Part shown: positions 25,718 to 35,816 of the stretch, one piece after another | How the letters are laid out: each line of letters starts with the position of its first letter | How positions within the stretch are numbered: the first letter of the stretch is position 1 | DNA from: Pseudodesulfovibrio pelocollis | GTDB lineage: Bacteria; Desulfobacterota; Desulfovibrionia; Desulfovibrionales; Desulfovibrionaceae | Length of the DNA stretch: 64,000 nt | Assembly (NCBI RefSeq): GCF_030282845.1 | Contig: NZ_JASTWE010000008.1 | Coordinates: 17,957-81,956, forward strand | Direction: 5' to 3' | The notes under the pieces: generated by a model | What the model saw: only the letters and a program-made list of their open reading frames with translations | The model's database searches: none | Told to the model about the DNA's origin: nothing | Position numbers and translations under genes: made by a program

Positions 25718-26779
25718 CTAGCGCCGCTTGAACTTCTCAAGTTTGGCGAGGATCGCGGCGACGGCCTGGAACAGCTCCTCCGGGATGGTTTCCCCGATTT
25801 CCACCTGCTTATACAAAGCCCGTGCCAAGGGTGGGTTGGCCTCCAGAGGGATGTTGTTTTCCCTGGCAACCTCCTTGATTCGTTCGGCAACCCGGTTGAC
25901 TCCCTTGGCCAGCACCAGGGGGGCGGGCGCCACCAGGGCGTCATACTGCAGGGCCACGGCGTAGTGGGTGGGGTTGGTGATGACCACGTCCGCCTTGGGG
26001 ATGTCCTGAAACATCCGGCTGGCCATCATCTGGAGCATTTTCTGCTTCTGTTTTCGCTTGATCTGGGGGTCGCCCTCGGCCTGCTTGCGCTCATCCTTGA
26101 CCTCGTCCTTGGTCATCTTGATCCTTTCCTCGTACTTCCAGCGCGAGTACCAGAGATCGGCCAGGGCGATGATCATCATCGGGACCAGGGCGTAGCAGAC
26201 CATCTTGTAGCCGATGGTGAGGAGGAAGGCGATGATGCCGTGGGCGTCGGAATAAAAGAGGGGCAAAAGATTCGGAAACTCCTGCCTGATGACGATGTAC
26301 GGGGCAATGCCCACGGCAAAGGCCTGAAGCAGGCTCCGGCCGAGTCGGACAAATGCCTCCGGGCTGATGAACAGCCGCTTGAGACCGGCCATGATGTTGA
26401 AAAGTTTGCCGAATTTCGGCTTCATGGGCTTGGTGGTCCACAGCGAACCCACCTGGAGACGCAGAATGAGCCAGGCCGTGAAGGCGAGGACGAAAAGGAC
26501 GGGCAGGACGATGATCGCCAGCTTTTTCACGCCCCAGACGAACAGGGCGTAGGTGGTGGACGGGTCCAGCTTGGTCTTGATACCTTCGCGAAAGGTCCAG
26601 TCGAAGATTTCCATCATCTGGCCTTGGTAGTAGCCGATGAGGACCCGCAAGGTGATGACACCCATGAGCAGGACGATGACCTTGGTCAGTTCCGTGCTCT
26701 TGGGAACGTTTCCCTCGTTTCTGGTTTTCTTTCGCCGCTTTTGTGTGGCTTTTTCTGTTTTGCTGGGATCCTGGGCCAT
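25718..26779 (-). CDS. flhB: Flagellar export switch protein FlhB
   Basis: A 353-residue FlhB with four membrane helices and a cytoplasmic domain containing the autocleavage motif NPTH (VVITNPTHYAVAL). The N-terminus (DPSKTEKATQKRRKK) is typical. Cleavage at NPTH switches export from hook to filament subunits. Confidence 0.97.
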   Translation of the reverse strand: MAQDPSKTEKATQKRRKKTRNEGNVPKSTELTKVIVLLMGVITLRVLIGYYQGQMMEIFDWTFREGIKTKLDPSTTYALFVWGVKKLAIIVLPVLFVLAFTAWLILRLQVGSLWTTKPMKPKFGKLFNIMAGLKRLFISPEAFVRLGRSLLQAFAVGIAPYIVIRQEFPNLLPLFYSDAHGIIAFLLTIGYKMVCYALVPMMIIALADLWYSRWKYEERIKMTKDEVKDERKQAEGDPQIKRKQKQKMLQMMASRMFQDIPKADVVITNPTHYAVALQYDALVAPAPLVLAKGVNRVAERIKEVARENNIPLEANPPLARALYKQVEIGETIPEELFQAVAAILAKLEKFKRR

Positions 26780-26791
26780 GGCTCAAGCCTT

Positions 26792-27577
26792 CTAAAGGGG
26801 CGACCCGGCTTTGAAAATCCCCCGAAACATGGGGCCGAGGTCTTCCAGGAACCCTTGCACATAGATGGACATGATCGTGAACAGGAAGCCCAGAAAGAAG
26901 AAGCCCACGGTGATCTTGATGGGAAAGCCCAGGACGAGCACATGCATCTGGGGCGCGGCCCGCGAGATGAGGGCCAGGGAGAGGTCCACCAGGAACAGCG
27001 CGGCCATGACCGGGGCCGCGATGCGGATGGCCAGGGTGAACATGATGGCCGAAAAATCGAAGAACTGGGTGACCAGCCCCGGCGTGAGCAGCAGGCCGCC
27101 CGGAGGAATGTATTGAAAACTCATGCCCAGGGCGTTGATCAGTTGCAGATGGCCGTTGAGGACCAGAAAGGTGAGCATGGTGCACATGTAGAGGAAATGG
27201 GCGGTCACGGCGTTGCTGGTGCCGGAGATGGGATCGACCACGTTGACCATGGCGAATCCCATCTGAAAGCCGACGATCTGCCCGCCGAAGCGGACTGCGG
27301 CGAAGAGGAAATCGACGATCAGCCCGAGAATGAGGCCCATGAGCACCTCGCCCAGGAACATGATGACGATGTCGATGCCGCTGCCGGGCATCATGCTGCC
27401 GGGAAAGGAGAGCTGCGGCCACACCGCCAGGGTCAGCACCAGAAGCAGAGCGGCCTTGATTGGGCCGGGGATGGAGCTGCCGCCGAAAAAGGGCAGCAGG
27501 AAGAGCACGACGCTGATGCGAAACAGTGTCAGGAAAAAACTCAGCATGTCGCTGGGGTTGAATCCGAAAATATCCAT
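26792..27577 (-). CDS. fliR: Flagellar export protein FliR
   Basis: A 261-residue membrane protein of the export gate, with about six helices. FFGGSSIPGPIK and FRLGGQIVGFQ-like (RFGGQIVGFQMG) stretches are conserved in the family. The ATG at 27577 has AGAGAG 5-6 nt upstream; a longer start at 27613 is less likely. It is the first gene of the leftward export cluster and is followed by flhB after 12 bp. Confidence 0.94.
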   Translation of the reverse strand: MDIFGFNPSDMLSFFLTLFRISVVLFLLPFFGGSSIPGPIKAALLLVLTLAVWPQLSFPGSMMPGSGIDIVIMFLGEVLMGLILGLIVDFLFAAVRFGGQIVGFQMGFAMVNVVDPISGTSNAVTAHFLYMCTMLTFLVLNGHLQLINALGMSFQYIPPGGLLLTPGLVTQFFDFSAIMFTLAIRIAAPVMAALFLVDLSLALISRAAPQMHVLVLGFPIKITVGFFFLGFLFTIMSIYVQGFLEDLGPMFRGIFKAGSPL

Positions 27578-27623
27578 CAGGCTCTCTTTGCAAGACCCGA
27601 ACCATCCGGACATGGTCTGTCCG

Positions 27624-27638
27624 GCCGCCTGGGTGCCA
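27624..27638 (-). promoter_or_regulatory. Possible sigma-54 promoter before fliR
   Basis: Reading leftwards, TGGCAC is followed by five bases and CGGC. The -24 GG and -12 GC pairs have the correct spacing, but TT of TTGC is CG. It lies about 45 bp upstream of the fliR start. Confidence 0.3.
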
Positions 27639-27662
27639 GGGGTCGGGGTCTCGTGTCGTATG

Positions 27663-27703
27663 AAGAAAAGGCCCTCCTGGAAAGTCTTGTTCCGAGAGGG
27701 CCT
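27663..27703 (-). terminator. Terminator of the M23 peptidase gene
   Basis: Reading leftwards, AGGCCCTC, a 19-nt loop and GAGGGCCT are followed by TTTCTT. It insulates the peptidase transcript from the flagellar cluster. Confidence 0.75.
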
Positions 27704-27725
27704 GTCTTGGTCATCGCGTGGATGG

Positions 27726-28631
27726 CTAGTTCAGGATGTAGCGCTTGGGGTCCACCGGCACGCCGTTGAGGCGCACTTCGTAGTGCAGATGCGGTCCGGT
27801 GCTGCGGCCCGTGGTGCCCACATAGCCGATCAACTCGCCCCGGGTCACCTCTTGGCCGTTCTTGACGGCGATGCGGTGCAGGTGGGCGTAGCGGGTGGAG
27901 AGGCTGGCGTTGTGCTTGAGCCGGATGGTCAGGCCGTAGGAGCCGTCGCGGCCGGTGAAGGTGACGTTGCCCCTGGCCGGTGCGTAGATCGGGGTGCCGC
28001 GCGGGGCGGAGATGTCGATGCCCTTGTGGAATTCGCGCTTGCCGGTGAAGGGAGAGGTGCGCCAGGCAAAGCCCGAGGTGACCCAGCCCGAGGTGGGCCA
28101 GATGGACGGGGTGGCCTCAAGGATGTTCTGGTTGTTGCGCAGGGTGTGCAGGATCTCCTGCTGCCTGACTTCCTCAAGCCGGGCCTCGACATTGAGTTGG
28201 CGCAGGAACTCGTGCATTTTCCGGGCGAGCAGTTCCTGGCGGTAGAGGGGCAGATAGCCCTTGGCGAAATTCTCGTTGGAGGGACCACCCTTGGGGGCCG
28301 TGGCCTGGCTGCCGTCCTGGTCGAGGTTGATCATGACCCGCAGCTTGGAGTCGAAGTCGCTGATGCGGTCGAGATTCTTCTGGAGAGCGGAAATTTTCTG
28401 GGAAAGACTGAGAAGCTGGGTCTTTTGTTCCTGGACGGTCTTTTCGGCGATGCTCAAGCCCTGTTCGACGCGGGAATGGTGGGTGTATTTGTTCCAGAGG
28501 ACGAAGTTTCCGGCGGCCATGCCGACCACGAGGATGAACATGGTGGCTATGAACCAGCCCCGCAGCTGGAATTTCTTGCAGGAACCCTGTTTGTCCTTGA
28601 AGACGACGATGTGATATTTTCTGAAAAGCAT
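27726..28631 (-). CDS. M23-family cell-wall peptidase
   Basis: A 301-residue protein. It has an N-terminal transmembrane helix (about 28-50), a periplasmic coiled coil (55-110), and a C-terminal LytM/M23 metallopeptidase domain. Zinc ligands are present in FHKGIDIS (His and Asp) and in PHLHYEV (HLH). Proteins of this layout cut or activate peptidoglycan cutting during division or envelope assembly. Catalytic residues appear intact, so it is probably an active endopeptidase. Confidence 0.92.
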   Translation of the reverse strand: MLFRKYHIVVFKDKQGSCKKFQLRGWFIATMFILVVGMAAGNFVLWNKYTHHSRVEQGLSIAEKTVQEQKTQLLSLSQKISALQKNLDRISDFDSKLRVMINLDQDGSQATAPKGGPSNENFAKGYLPLYRQELLARKMHEFLRQLNVEARLEEVRQQEILHTLRNNQNILEATPSIWPTSGWVTSGFAWRTSPFTGKREFHKGIDISAPRGTPIYAPARGNVTFTGRDGSYGLTIRLKHNASLSTRYAHLHRIAVKNGQEVTRGELIGYVGTTGRSTGPHLHYEVRLNGVPVDPKRYILN

Positions 28632-28694
28632 TGCCTTTCCAGTCGGATGTTATGAGTTCAAGGACGCGGGTCTTTCGATTGCCATTCTATTAGT

Positions 28695-29444
28695 CTAGAG
28701 TTTTTGGCATGTCAAGTGGACTTGCTGACGAAGGATGGCATTGAAGATGTTGTTTTTTATGCGTTTGTCATTTTGCCATGCGAGTCGCAGCCAGTCATGC
28801 ACTTCGTCGCGCTTGGTGCGGCCGTTGGATGGGCAGGTGTTTTTCCATACCGGCAGCTCCCACTGCCTGGCCGCCTTGATCACGGTGTTCTTGTCGAGCA
28901 TCATGGTGGGGCGGATGACCTGGAGCCTGCCGTCGAAGAAGGGCTCGTTGGCCGAGAGCCCGTCAGCGCGCCCGTTGTGCAGGATGTTCATGAAGAAGGT
29001 GACCACGTTGTCGTCGGCGTTGTGGCCGAAGGCGAGGTGGGTCAGCCCGTAGTCGCGGCACAGCTCGAAGAGCCGCTTGCGCCGTAGCATGCTGCAATAG
29101 AAACATGGGGAATTCTTGCGGTTTTCCTCTGAATGGGCGCGGGGGCCGTAGTCGGTGATCTCGGTGTGCAGCGAGAGACCGTGGCGGGCGCACCAGTCGG
29201 TGAGGGGCGCGTGGGAGGTGGTGTCGAAGCCCGCGTTGATGTGCAGGACCATCAGCTCGACGGGAAAGGGCATGATCGCCTGCCGGATGGTCAGCACCTT
29301 GAGCATCAGAAAACTGTCCACGCCGCCGGACGCGGCGATGCCGATACGTGCGCCGTGCTGGACCATGCCGGTTCCCTGCATGAGTTTGCCCGTGGCGCTG
29401 ACGCATTTTTTTTGGGCGAATGTGAGTTTGCCCCATGAAGCCAT
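28695..29444 (-). CDS. TtcA-type tRNA thiolation protein
   Basis: A 249-residue PP-loop ATPase of the TtcA/TtuA group. The ATP-binding loop reads SGGVDS (IAASGGVDSFL) and a CFYC pair lies near residue 115; GHNADDN is also conserved. TtcA uses a [4Fe-4S] cluster to make 2-thiocytidine in tRNA. The second CxxC expected later in TtcA is not evident, since only CPSNG and a terminal Cys are seen, so the exact reaction is uncertain. Confidence 0.8.
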   Translation of the reverse strand: MASWGKLTFAQKKCVSATGKLMQGTGMVQHGARIGIAASGGVDSFLMLKVLTIRQAIMPFPVELMVLHINAGFDTTSHAPLTDWCARHGLSLHTEITDYGPRAHSEENRKNSPCFYCSMLRRKRLFELCRDYGLTHLAFGHNADDNVVTFFMNILHNGRADGLSANEPFFDGRLQVIRPTMMLDKNTVIKAARQWELPVWKNTCPSNGRTKRDEVHDWLRLAWQNDKRIKNNIFNAILRQQVHLTCQKL

Positions 29445-29622
29445 ATGTTCTTCCCTCGATGTTTCTGATATTGATGCCGGACCCGGTAGGGCAGATAGAC
29501 GATTCCAGCTTGACTTGCAAGTGTGGCTGGGGCATTTTAACCCGCTTGTGCGCCGGTCAAGCTATCCGGCGCGGCCATGCGCTGCAATCCATTCCGGCAT
29601 CCCGTCCAGGAGGACTGGCCCA

Positions 29623-30963
29623 TTGAAGCGATTTTTCCTTGTCCTGATCCTGGCACTGCTGGCCGCTGCGGCCCTGGGCGTCTACCACTGGCGCACGGCC
29701 GACCCACGGCAGGATGTGGACAGGACGCGCTGGCTCTCCCGGCCCTCTGACGCAGCGCGCTCCCTGCATATCCAGAGCGTCAGGGGCACCTACATGCTCA
29801 CGGCTGCGGATTCCGGCTGGGAGGCCCATGTTCCCGGCGCTTCGTGGAATTTCGTGGCCCGGGTCATGCCCGACAAGGTGGCAGACTATCTGGCCCGGCT
29901 GGGCGGGCTGGCTCCGCACTGCTCGGTGGGCGGGTTCGATCAGGGCGGGCTTGAGCAGTATGGGCTGGACGAGCCGGAATTCAAGATCATCGTCTCCTCG
30001 GGCGACAAGGACGGCAATCCGCTGACTGTCAGGTTGACCTCGGGCGAATCCGGGGCGGTTTACGGCTGGAACTCCGACAGCCCCGGGCTGGTCTACGAGT
30101 TCGACGCCTCGGTGGTGGAGCAACTGAGTCTGCCTGCCACGGCCTTTTTCGACACCCGGGTCTTCAATTTCGACCAGGAGACCGTGGCCAAGGTCCAGTT
30201 GACGCAGCCCTTCGGGTCCAACTGGCTGGTGGAAAAGCGCAAGGAAGGGTACTTTTTCAGCCTGCCGGGCTATCTCAAGGACAAGCCCGCCTCGGACTCG
30301 GCGCTCAAGCTCTACCTCCACTCCCTGTCGCTGCTGCGAACCGGGACGCTGGTCCTTGAGCCTCTGGATGTGGACAAGCGCTTGCCCGCGCTGACCATCC
30401 GCGTCTGGAATGCCAGGAGCGAGACGCCTGCCACCGTGGATTTCTACGCTGTCAACGACCGGCCGGAAATTTTCATGGGCCGTTCCTCCTGGCTGACCAT
30501 TCCCTTCACCCTCGATGCCCAGAGCGTGAACCAGCTGGTCAGGAGCGCCTTTGACGTGCAGGGCCGCACAGTGGTCAAGCTCGACATCGGCATAGTGGCC
30601 CGTCTTGTGGTCAACCATGGTGGCACCGAATATGTGGTGGAGCGAGGCGAGAGCGGCTGGCACCGTCTCGGCGATCAAACCGAGATCAGCGGCATTGACA
30701 TGTCGCTTTGGCGATTTACTGATTTGCAGTTCGAAGCGTTGCCGCTGAACCTGCTGCCGGACAGCGCGGCGGAAGTGATGCACTGCCGACTCTTCGACGG
30801 CAAAGGCGACAAACTGACCGCCCTGACGTTCTATGCCGATCCAAGGCTGCCCCAGGGGCAGTGCTGGCTCAAGAACGGCGGCGGCATGTATTACCCGGTT
30901 TCAAGCAGGCTGCTCAAGGATCTCCAGGGGCTCTTCCCTGTCGGCTCGACGGCGGGCAACTAG
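29623..30963 (+). CDS. DUF4340 periplasmic protein
   Basis: A 446-residue protein with an N-terminal membrane helix ([16 protein letters not shown]) and a repeated beta-rich DUF4340 layout ([35 protein letters not shown]). DUF4340 proteins often accompany ABC exporters of the Gld type, but none is adjacent here. Translation begins at TTG with AGGAGG 8 nt upstream. The rpoZ gene follows after 34 bp. Confidence 0.85.
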   Translation: MKRFFLVLILALLAAAALGVYHWRTADPRQDVDRTRWLSRPSDAARSLHIQSVRGTYMLTAADSGWEAHVPGASWNFVARVMPDKVADYLARLGGLAPHCSVGGFDQGGLEQYGLDEPEFKIIVSSGDKDGNPLTVRLTSGESGAVYGWNSDSPGLVYEFDASVVEQLSLPATAFFDTRVFNFDQETVAKVQLTQPFGSNWLVEKRKEGYFFSLPGYLKDKPASDSALKLYLHSLSLLRTGTLVLEPLDVDKRLPALTIRVWNARSETPATVDFYAVNDRPEIFMGRSSWLTIPFTLDAQSVNQLVRSAFDVQGRTVVKLDIGIVARLVVNHGGTEYVVERGESGWHRLGDQTEISGIDMSLWRFTDLQFEALPLNLLPDSAAEVMHCRLFDGKGDKLTALTFYADPRLPQGQCWLKNGGGMYYPVSSRLLKDLQGLFPVGSTAGN

Positions 30964-30997
30964 GTCTCGGCCTGCAACACGATCCAAGGAGAACGAC

Positions 30998-31234
30998 ATG
31001 GCACGGATTACCGTAGAGGATTGTCTGGAGAAGGTCAGCAACCGCTTTCTGATCACCCAGATGGGCATCAAGCGCGTCAAGCAGTACCGCGAAGGGTATC
31101 CGCCCCTGGTGGAGTCCAAGAACAAGGAAATCGTCAATTCCCTGCGCGAGATCGCCGCAGGCAAGATTCTGCCCGACCAGGATATTCCCGACGTTGAAAT
31201 CGACATCGACGTGTACGGGGAAACCTCCAGATAA
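30998..31234 (+). CDS. rpoZ: RNA polymerase omega subunit
   Basis: A 78-residue omega subunit. It begins [17 protein letters not shown] and contains [16 protein letters not shown]. It helps assemble RNA polymerase. It ends 2 bp before dnaJ, so the two are likely co-transcribed. Confidence 0.95.
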   Translation: MARITVEDCLEKVSNRFLITQMGIKRVKQYREGYPPLVESKNKEIVNSLREIAAGKILPDQDIPDVEIDIDVYGETSR

Positions 31235-31236
31235 CC

Positions 31237-32355
31237 ATGGCCAAGCGTGACTACTACGAGGTTCTGGGGGTCTCGCGCGAGGCCTCGCAGGACGAGGTCA
31301 AATCCGCCTATCGCAAGCTGGCCTTCAAGTTCCATCCCGACCGCAATCCCGACGATCCGGAGGCGGAAAACCGGTTCAAGGAAGCGGCCGAGGCCTACGA
31401 GGTGCTGGGCAACGCCGAGAAGCGACAGACCTACGACCGCTTCGGCCACGACGGGGTGAACGGCAACGGATTCTCCGGGTTTTCCAGCAGCGAGGACATC
31501 TTCGGCGCCTTCAGCGACATCTTTGGCGAGGTCTTCGGATTCACCGCCGCCGGTCGCGGCGGGGGCAACAGGCCGAGGCCGGGCGCGGACCTGCGCTACA
31601 ACCTCGACATCACCTTCCGTCAGGCGGCCAAGGGTGCCGAGGTGGATATCCGCATCCCGGTGGAGCAGACCTGCGGCCAGTGCGACGGCACCGGGGCCGC
31701 TCCGGGCACGCGCCCGCAGACCTGCTCCCAGTGCGGCGGCTCGGGCACCATGCAGCAGTCCCAGGGCTTTTTCAGGATTTCCGTGACTTGCCCACAGTGT
31801 CGGGGAGCCGGGTCCATCATCACCGACCCCTGCGACGAGTGCATGGGGCGCGGTTCCGTGATCCGCGACAAGGACCTCAAGGTGCGCATCCCGGCGGGCG
31901 TGGACAACAACTCGCGCCTGCGCCTGCGCGGCGAAGGCGAGGCGGGCATGTTCGGCGGGCCGCCCGGCGATCTCTACGTGGTCCTGCGCGTGGAGCCCGA
32001 TTCGGTCTTCGAGCGCCAGGGGCAGAACCTGCTCATCCGCCGTGAAATCTCGTTTGTGGAGGCGGCGCTGGGCCATCGGCTCGAAGTGCCGACCCTGGAC
32101 GAGCCGGTCAACCTCGATATCCCCAAGGGTGCCCAGAGCGGCGAGGTCTTCCGGCTGCGCGGACTCGGGCTGCCTCATCCCGGCAGTTCCCATCAGGGCG
32201 ACCTGATGGTGGAGGTCCGGGTCAAGACCCCGACCAACCTGAACAAGCGCCAGGAAGAGCTGCTGCGCGAGTTCTCTGAGATCGAGTCCAAAAAGCTGAG
32301 CACCAAGGCCAGGGATTTCTTCAAGAAAGCCAAAGACAAGGTCATGGGGGAGTAG
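31237..32355 (+). CDS. dnaJ: Chaperone DnaJ
   Basis: A 372-residue type I Hsp40. The order is a J-domain with HPD (KFHPDRNP), a Gly/Phe-rich linker, four CxxCxGxG zinc motifs ([32 protein letters not shown]) and the C-terminal substrate-binding domains. No dnaK or grpE is adjacent. moaC starts 1 bp after the stop. Confidence 0.95.
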   Translation: MAKRDYYEVLGVSREASQDEVKSAYRKLAFKFHPDRNPDDPEAENRFKEAAEAYEVLGNAEKRQTYDRFGHDGVNGNGFSGFSSSEDIFGAFSDIFGEVFGFTAAGRGGGNRPRPGADLRYNLDITFRQAAKGAEVDIRIPVEQTCGQCDGTGAAPGTRPQTCSQCGGSGTMQQSQGFFRISVTCPQCRGAGSIITDPCDECMGRGSVIRDKDLKVRIPAGVDNNSRLRLRGEGEAGMFGGPPGDLYVVLRVEPDSVFERQGQNLLIRREISFVEAALGHRLEVPTLDEPVNLDIPKGAQSGEVFRLRGLGLPHPGSSHQGDLMVEVRVKTPTNLNKRQEELLREFSEIESKKLSTKARDFFKKAKDKVMGE

Positions 32356-32356
32356 C

Positions 32357-32836
32357 ATGTCCCACGGGTTCTCGCACATGGACGGCGACGGCAACGCGCG
32401 CATGGTTGATGTCTCGGCCAAGGGCGACACCCTGCGCACGGCCATTGTCCGCTGCGTGGTCAGGCTCGCGCCCTCGACCATGGCCCTGCTGGTGCAGGAT
32501 GCCCTGCCCAAGGGCGATGTGCTGACCACGGCCAAGATCGCCGGAATTCAGGCGGCCAAGCGCACGGCGGAATTGATCCCCATGTGCCACCCCCTACCCA
32601 TAAGCCACGTGGACATCCGCTTTGCCGTGGACGAACCGGGAGCGACCATCGGCATCGAGGCCGAGGTGCGCACCGCCTACAAGACCGGCGTGGAGATGGA
32701 GGCCTTGGTGGCCGCCCAGATCGCCGCCGCCACCATCTACGACATGTGCAAGGCCGTACAGAAGGACATCGTCATCGACAACTGCCGCCTTGTCTACAAG
32801 AGCGGCGGAAAGAGCGGCACCTTCACTGCCGAGTGA
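32357..32836 (+). CDS. moaC: Cyclic pyranopterin monophosphate synthase MoaC
   Basis: A 159-residue enzyme of molybdopterin synthesis. It contains the active-site stretches [11 protein letters not shown] and [10 protein letters not shown] and the C-terminal KSGGKSG. Molybdopterin is needed for formate dehydrogenases and similar enzymes of sulfate reducers. It is the last gene of the rpoZ-dnaJ-moaC unit. Confidence 0.97.
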   Translation: MSHGFSHMDGDGNARMVDVSAKGDTLRTAIVRCVVRLAPSTMALLVQDALPKGDVLTTAKIAGIQAAKRTAELIPMCHPLPISHVDIRFAVDEPGATIGIEAEVRTAYKTGVEMEALVAAQIAAATIYDMCKAVQKDIVIDNCRLVYKSGGKSGTFTAE

Positions 32837-32860
32837 TCCCATTTGTTCATAGCGCAAATT

Positions 32861-32894
32861 AAGCCGCTGCCCCTTTACGGGACAGCGGCTTTTT
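32861..32894 (+). terminator. Terminator after moaC
   Basis: AAGCCGCTG and its complement CAGCGGCTT flank a short loop (CCCCTTTACGGGA) and run into TTTTT, 24 bp after the moaC stop. Confidence 0.92.
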
Positions 32895-32912
32895 GCGTGT
32901 GTGTCCTGATGC

Positions 32913-33692
32913 CTACCACACGGAGCGGGTCTGCACTCCGGCCTCGGCCATGTGTTTCTTGAGGTCCGCGATGGTGTATTCTCCATAGTGGACGATGGAG
33001 GCGATGAGGGCGGCCGTGGCCCGGCCCGTGGTCACGGCCTCCACCATGTGCTGGGGCGAGCCCGCGCCGCCCGAGGCGATGACCGGGATGGTTACGGACT
33101 TGGCCACCAGCCGGGTCAGCTCAATGTCGTAGCCGTTCTTGGTGCCGTCGGCGTCGATGGAGTTGAGGCAGATTTCGCCCGCGCCCAGGGCCTCGCCGGT
33201 CTTGGCCCATTCGATGGCGTCCATGCCCATGTACTTGCGGCCGCCGTGGATGACCACCTCGAAGCCCGAGGGAATGGCTTCTGACTTCTCGACCCGCTTC
33301 ACGTCCATGCCCAGCACGATGCACTGGGAGCCGAAACGGGCCGCGCCCTCGCTGATGATGTCAGGGTTCTTGACCGCGCCGGAGTTGACCGAGACCTTCT
33401 CGGCCCCGGCCACGAGCACGTCGCGCATGTCGCTGACCGTGTTGATGCCGCCGCCCACGGAGAAGGGGATGAATATCTGGGAGGCGACCTTCTCGACCAC
33501 GTCGAGGAAGATGCCGCGCGCCTCGTGGGAGGCGGTGATGTCGTAGAAGACGATCTCGTCCGCGCCGTCCTCGTAATACTTCCTGGCCGTTTCCACCGGA
33601 TCGCCTATGTCCACGTTGCCCTCGAACTTGACGCCCTTGGTCAGGCGGCCGTTGCGCACATCCAGGCAGGGGATGACCCGTTTACTCAGCAT
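32913..33692 (-). CDS. hisF: Imidazole glycerol phosphate synthase subunit HisF
   Basis: A 259-residue TIM-barrel cyclase. The first catalytic Asp is in PCLDVRNGR and the second in GMDVKR. The GGGINT phosphate loop and ASGGAG are present. It converts PRFAR, with ammonia from HisH, to IGP and AICAR. The start overlaps the end of hisH by 11 bp. Confidence 0.96.
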   Translation of the reverse strand: MLSKRVIPCLDVRNGRLTKGVKFEGNVDIGDPVETARKYYEDGADEIVFYDITASHEARGIFLDVVEKVASQIFIPFSVGGGINTVSDMRDVLVAGAEKVSVNSGAVKNPDIISEGAARFGSQCIVLGMDVKRVEKSEAIPSGFEVVIHGGRKYMGMDAIEWAKTGEALGAGEICLNSIDADGTKNGYDIELTRLVAKSVTIPVIASGGAGSPQHMVEAVTTGRATAALIASIVHYGEYTIADLKKHMAEAGVQTRSVW

Positions 33693-34323
33693 GGGCGGCC
33701 TCCTGGCAGTAGGTGTGGAAGTTTTTGAGCAGCTTGAGGCCCGGGCGGCCGCTCTTTTCGGGATGGAACTGCACGGCCCAGAGTCCCTTGCGGCCGTGCA
33801 CCGAGCAGAAGTCGATGCCGTAGCGGGTGGTGCCGATGACGTATTCCTCGCTGGGCGCGGGGTAGTAGCTGTGCACGAAGTAGAAGTCCGCATCCGGGTC
33901 GATGCCCGCGAAGAGTTCGCATTCTTGCTTCAGTTCCACCTGGTTCCAGCCCATGTGGGGCACCCGGATGGGCACGTTCTCGTAATCGGTCCAGGAGGGG
34001 TTGAAGAGGCGGCACTCGCCCGGGATGATCTTCAGGGCGCGGGTGTCGTTCTCCTCGCTGTAATCAAGGAGAATCTGGCAGCCGACACAGATGCCGAGCA
34101 CGGGCTTGTTCTGCCAGATGAGGCTCTTGATCACTTCGTCGAGCCCGGCCGAATGCAGTTCGTCCATGGCCTGACCGGCCGCGCCCACGCCGGGGAAGAT
34201 GATCCCCTGCGCGTTGTTCAGGATTTCTGGATCATTGGTGATCCGGTTGGGAATACCCAGGTGTTCGAGCGCCCGGTGGACGCTGGTCTGGTTTCCCGCC
34301 TTGTAGTCGAATATGGCGAGCAT
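33682..34323 (-). CDS. hisH: Imidazole glycerol phosphate synthase subunit HisH
   Basis: A 213-residue class I glutamine amidotransferase. The nucleophile is in [11 protein letters not shown], and the His/Glu pair is in [10 protein letters not shown]. It supplies ammonia to HisF. The 256-bp region upstream (34324-34579) holds a TTGACA-like hexamer at about 34395-34400 but no convincing -10 box, and no gene that I can support. Confidence 0.95.
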   Translation of the reverse strand: MLAIFDYKAGNQTSVHRALEHLGIPNRITNDPEILNNAQGIIFPGVGAAGQAMDELHSAGLDEVIKSLIWQNKPVLGICVGCQILLDYSEENDTRALKIIPGECRLFNPSWTDYENVPIRVPHMGWNQVELKQECELFAGIDPDADFYFVHSYYPAPSEEYVIGTTRYGIDFCSVHGRKGLWAVQFHPEKSGRPGLKLLKNFHTYCQEAAHAE

Positions 34324-34579
34324 TCGTCCCTCCGCTGGATTTCGTTCAATACAGCGACTAGTAAAAAACGATTCGGAAAACAAGGGGTTTTTTTGCATTG
34401 TCAATTTTGTCGAGTCGCCGGGAAGATGGACGAAAAAGGTTTGATTTTCCAAGCCATTCCGTGGGCGCAAGGGGCAATTGGAAGGAGACGGGGCAGTGCC
34501 CGCCCGAAAAAGCCGAAGAAAAACGTGTCAGGGCGGTGCGTGACTCGGTCCTGTCACCATTTCGGCGGGTGTCAGTGGC

Positions 34580-35362
34580 TTAGCGGGCGAAAACCCTGAG
34601 GAGCAAGTCGCCCTTGAGGGGGCCGAGCTTGCGGCCAAGCCCCTTGAGGCGGATGGGGCGGCCGACCACGAAATCGCGGGGCAGTGTGACCTCGATGGTC
34701 TTGGGGCCGTCGGAAAAGGTCTGTTCCACGGTGATGCGCACCTTGCGGCCGGGAATCAGGGCCGAGGCCGGGAAATACACGATCTGTTCATGGTCCATCT
34801 GCCCCTTGAACCAGGAGGTGACCGTGTCGCCGAGCCCCCGGGCAAAGTCGAGACTCAGGGTGCGGTTGCCAAAATGCAGTTGAAGCTTGCGCTTCTTCAG
34901 TTCCAGCGGTCCCTTGTAGTCGGGCCGCTCTTTCCTGATCTGGCTGTAGATGTCCTCGAACACCTTGCGGGCAAAGGGGTCGCCGAGGATGGTCCGCAGG
35001 ACTTCCTCTTCCTTGTAATAGAACTTCTGGTGTTTGGCCCGGGCCGAGTTCGTCTCCGGCGGCGGCTTGGGTTTCTGGCGCTGCTGTCTGGAGTAGGCGC
35101 GCGCCCCCTGGGCCTGGCTGGCCGTGGGTTTTTCCGCTTGCTGGCCGGTGGTTCCCGCCGAAGCGGTGCCGTTCTGGTCCTCCAGCAGCTTGCGGGCCGT
35201 GACGTATGCCTCGTTGACCTCGCGGAACTTTTCGCTCGCCCCCGGCTCGGCGCTGATGTCCGGGTGGTACTTGAAGGCGAGGCGGCGGAAGGCCGACTTG
35301 ACCGCGTCAAGACCAGCTCCCGCATCGACTCGGAGTATCCGGTAGCATTCCTGAAGGGTCAT
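34580..35362 (-). CDS. J-domain co-chaperone with DnaJ-like C-terminal domain
   Basis: A 260-residue protein. The J-domain (residues 1-65) contains HPD in KYHPDISAE. A disordered Gln/Ala/Lys-rich linker follows. The C-terminal 130 residues end in a DnaJ-C-like segment (VTLPRDFVVGRPIRLKGLG). The zinc-finger and Gly/Phe regions are absent, so it is neither DnaJ nor a typical CbpA. It is probably a specialised DnaK partner. Confidence 0.82.
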   Translation of the reverse strand: MTLQECYRILRVDAGAGLDAVKSAFRRLAFKYHPDISAEPGASEKFREVNEAYVTARKLLEDQNGTASAGTTGQQAEKPTASQAQGARAYSRQQRQKPKPPPETNSARAKHQKFYYKEEEVLRTILGDPFARKVFEDIYSQIRKERPDYKGPLELKKRKLQLHFGNRTLSLDFARGLGDTVTSWFKGQMDHEQIVYFPASALIPGRKVRITVEQTFSDGPKTIEVTLPRDFVVGRPIRLKGLGRKLGPLKGDLLLRVFAR

Positions 35363-35378
35363 AACGGCCTCGATTGAA

Positions 35379-35816
35379 TCAGTCGTCGCAGATCAGGGCG
35401 TTGGGAGACGTGTCGGGATCATAGCGCAAAAGCCCCTCGTCGCGCAAATAGCGCCTGCCCTGGCGTACGAACTCGGCGTGGCCAGCCTCGGGATTGATGC
35501 CCGGGCAGTATTCCTGGACCATCTCCCAGCTTGTCTCGTCCACGAGGTTGCCCCGGAAATAGGGCCAGGCGCGACAGATGTCCGGCCTGCCGGGATGCAC
35601 GCCGCACCCCTGGTCGAAGAACACGCAGTTGCCGTCGTCGCCGCAGATGAGGTGGAGCTTGCCGCCGCGCTCCCGGGCGTAGCGGCGGACCAGTTCGTCT
35701 TCCCCGATGCTCAGGTGGTCTGCCAGTCGCCCCCGGTCCTTGTCCGTGAGCACGATGCCGCCCTCGCCCTGGCAGCAGTGGCCGCACATGCGGCACTCGA
35801 AGGCCTGCACGGTCAC
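35379..35816 (-). CDS. YkgJ-family cysteine cluster protein
   Basis: A 145-residue protein of the YkgJ/CxxCxxCC family. The cluster reads CRMCGHCC near the N-terminus, with further cysteines in CGVHPGRPDICRAWP. These are thought to bind zinc or an Fe-S cluster; the role is unknown. The GTG start overlaps the stop of the CoA-binding gene as GTGA. Confidence 0.85.
   Translation of the reverse strand: MTVQAFECRMCGHCCQGEGGIVLTDKDRGRLADHLSIGEDELVRRYARERGGKLHLICGDDGNCVFFDQGCGVHPGRPDICRAWPYFRGNLVDETSWEMVQEYCPGINPEAGHAEFVRQGRRYLRDEGLLRYDPDTSPNALICDD

Noticed and set aside
23033..27769. A 1578-codon open frame on the plus strand
   Set aside because: It lies antisense to flhF, flhA, flhB and fliR, and its His/Asp/Gly/Gln-rich composition is that of the complement of GC-rich codons. 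It has no domain.
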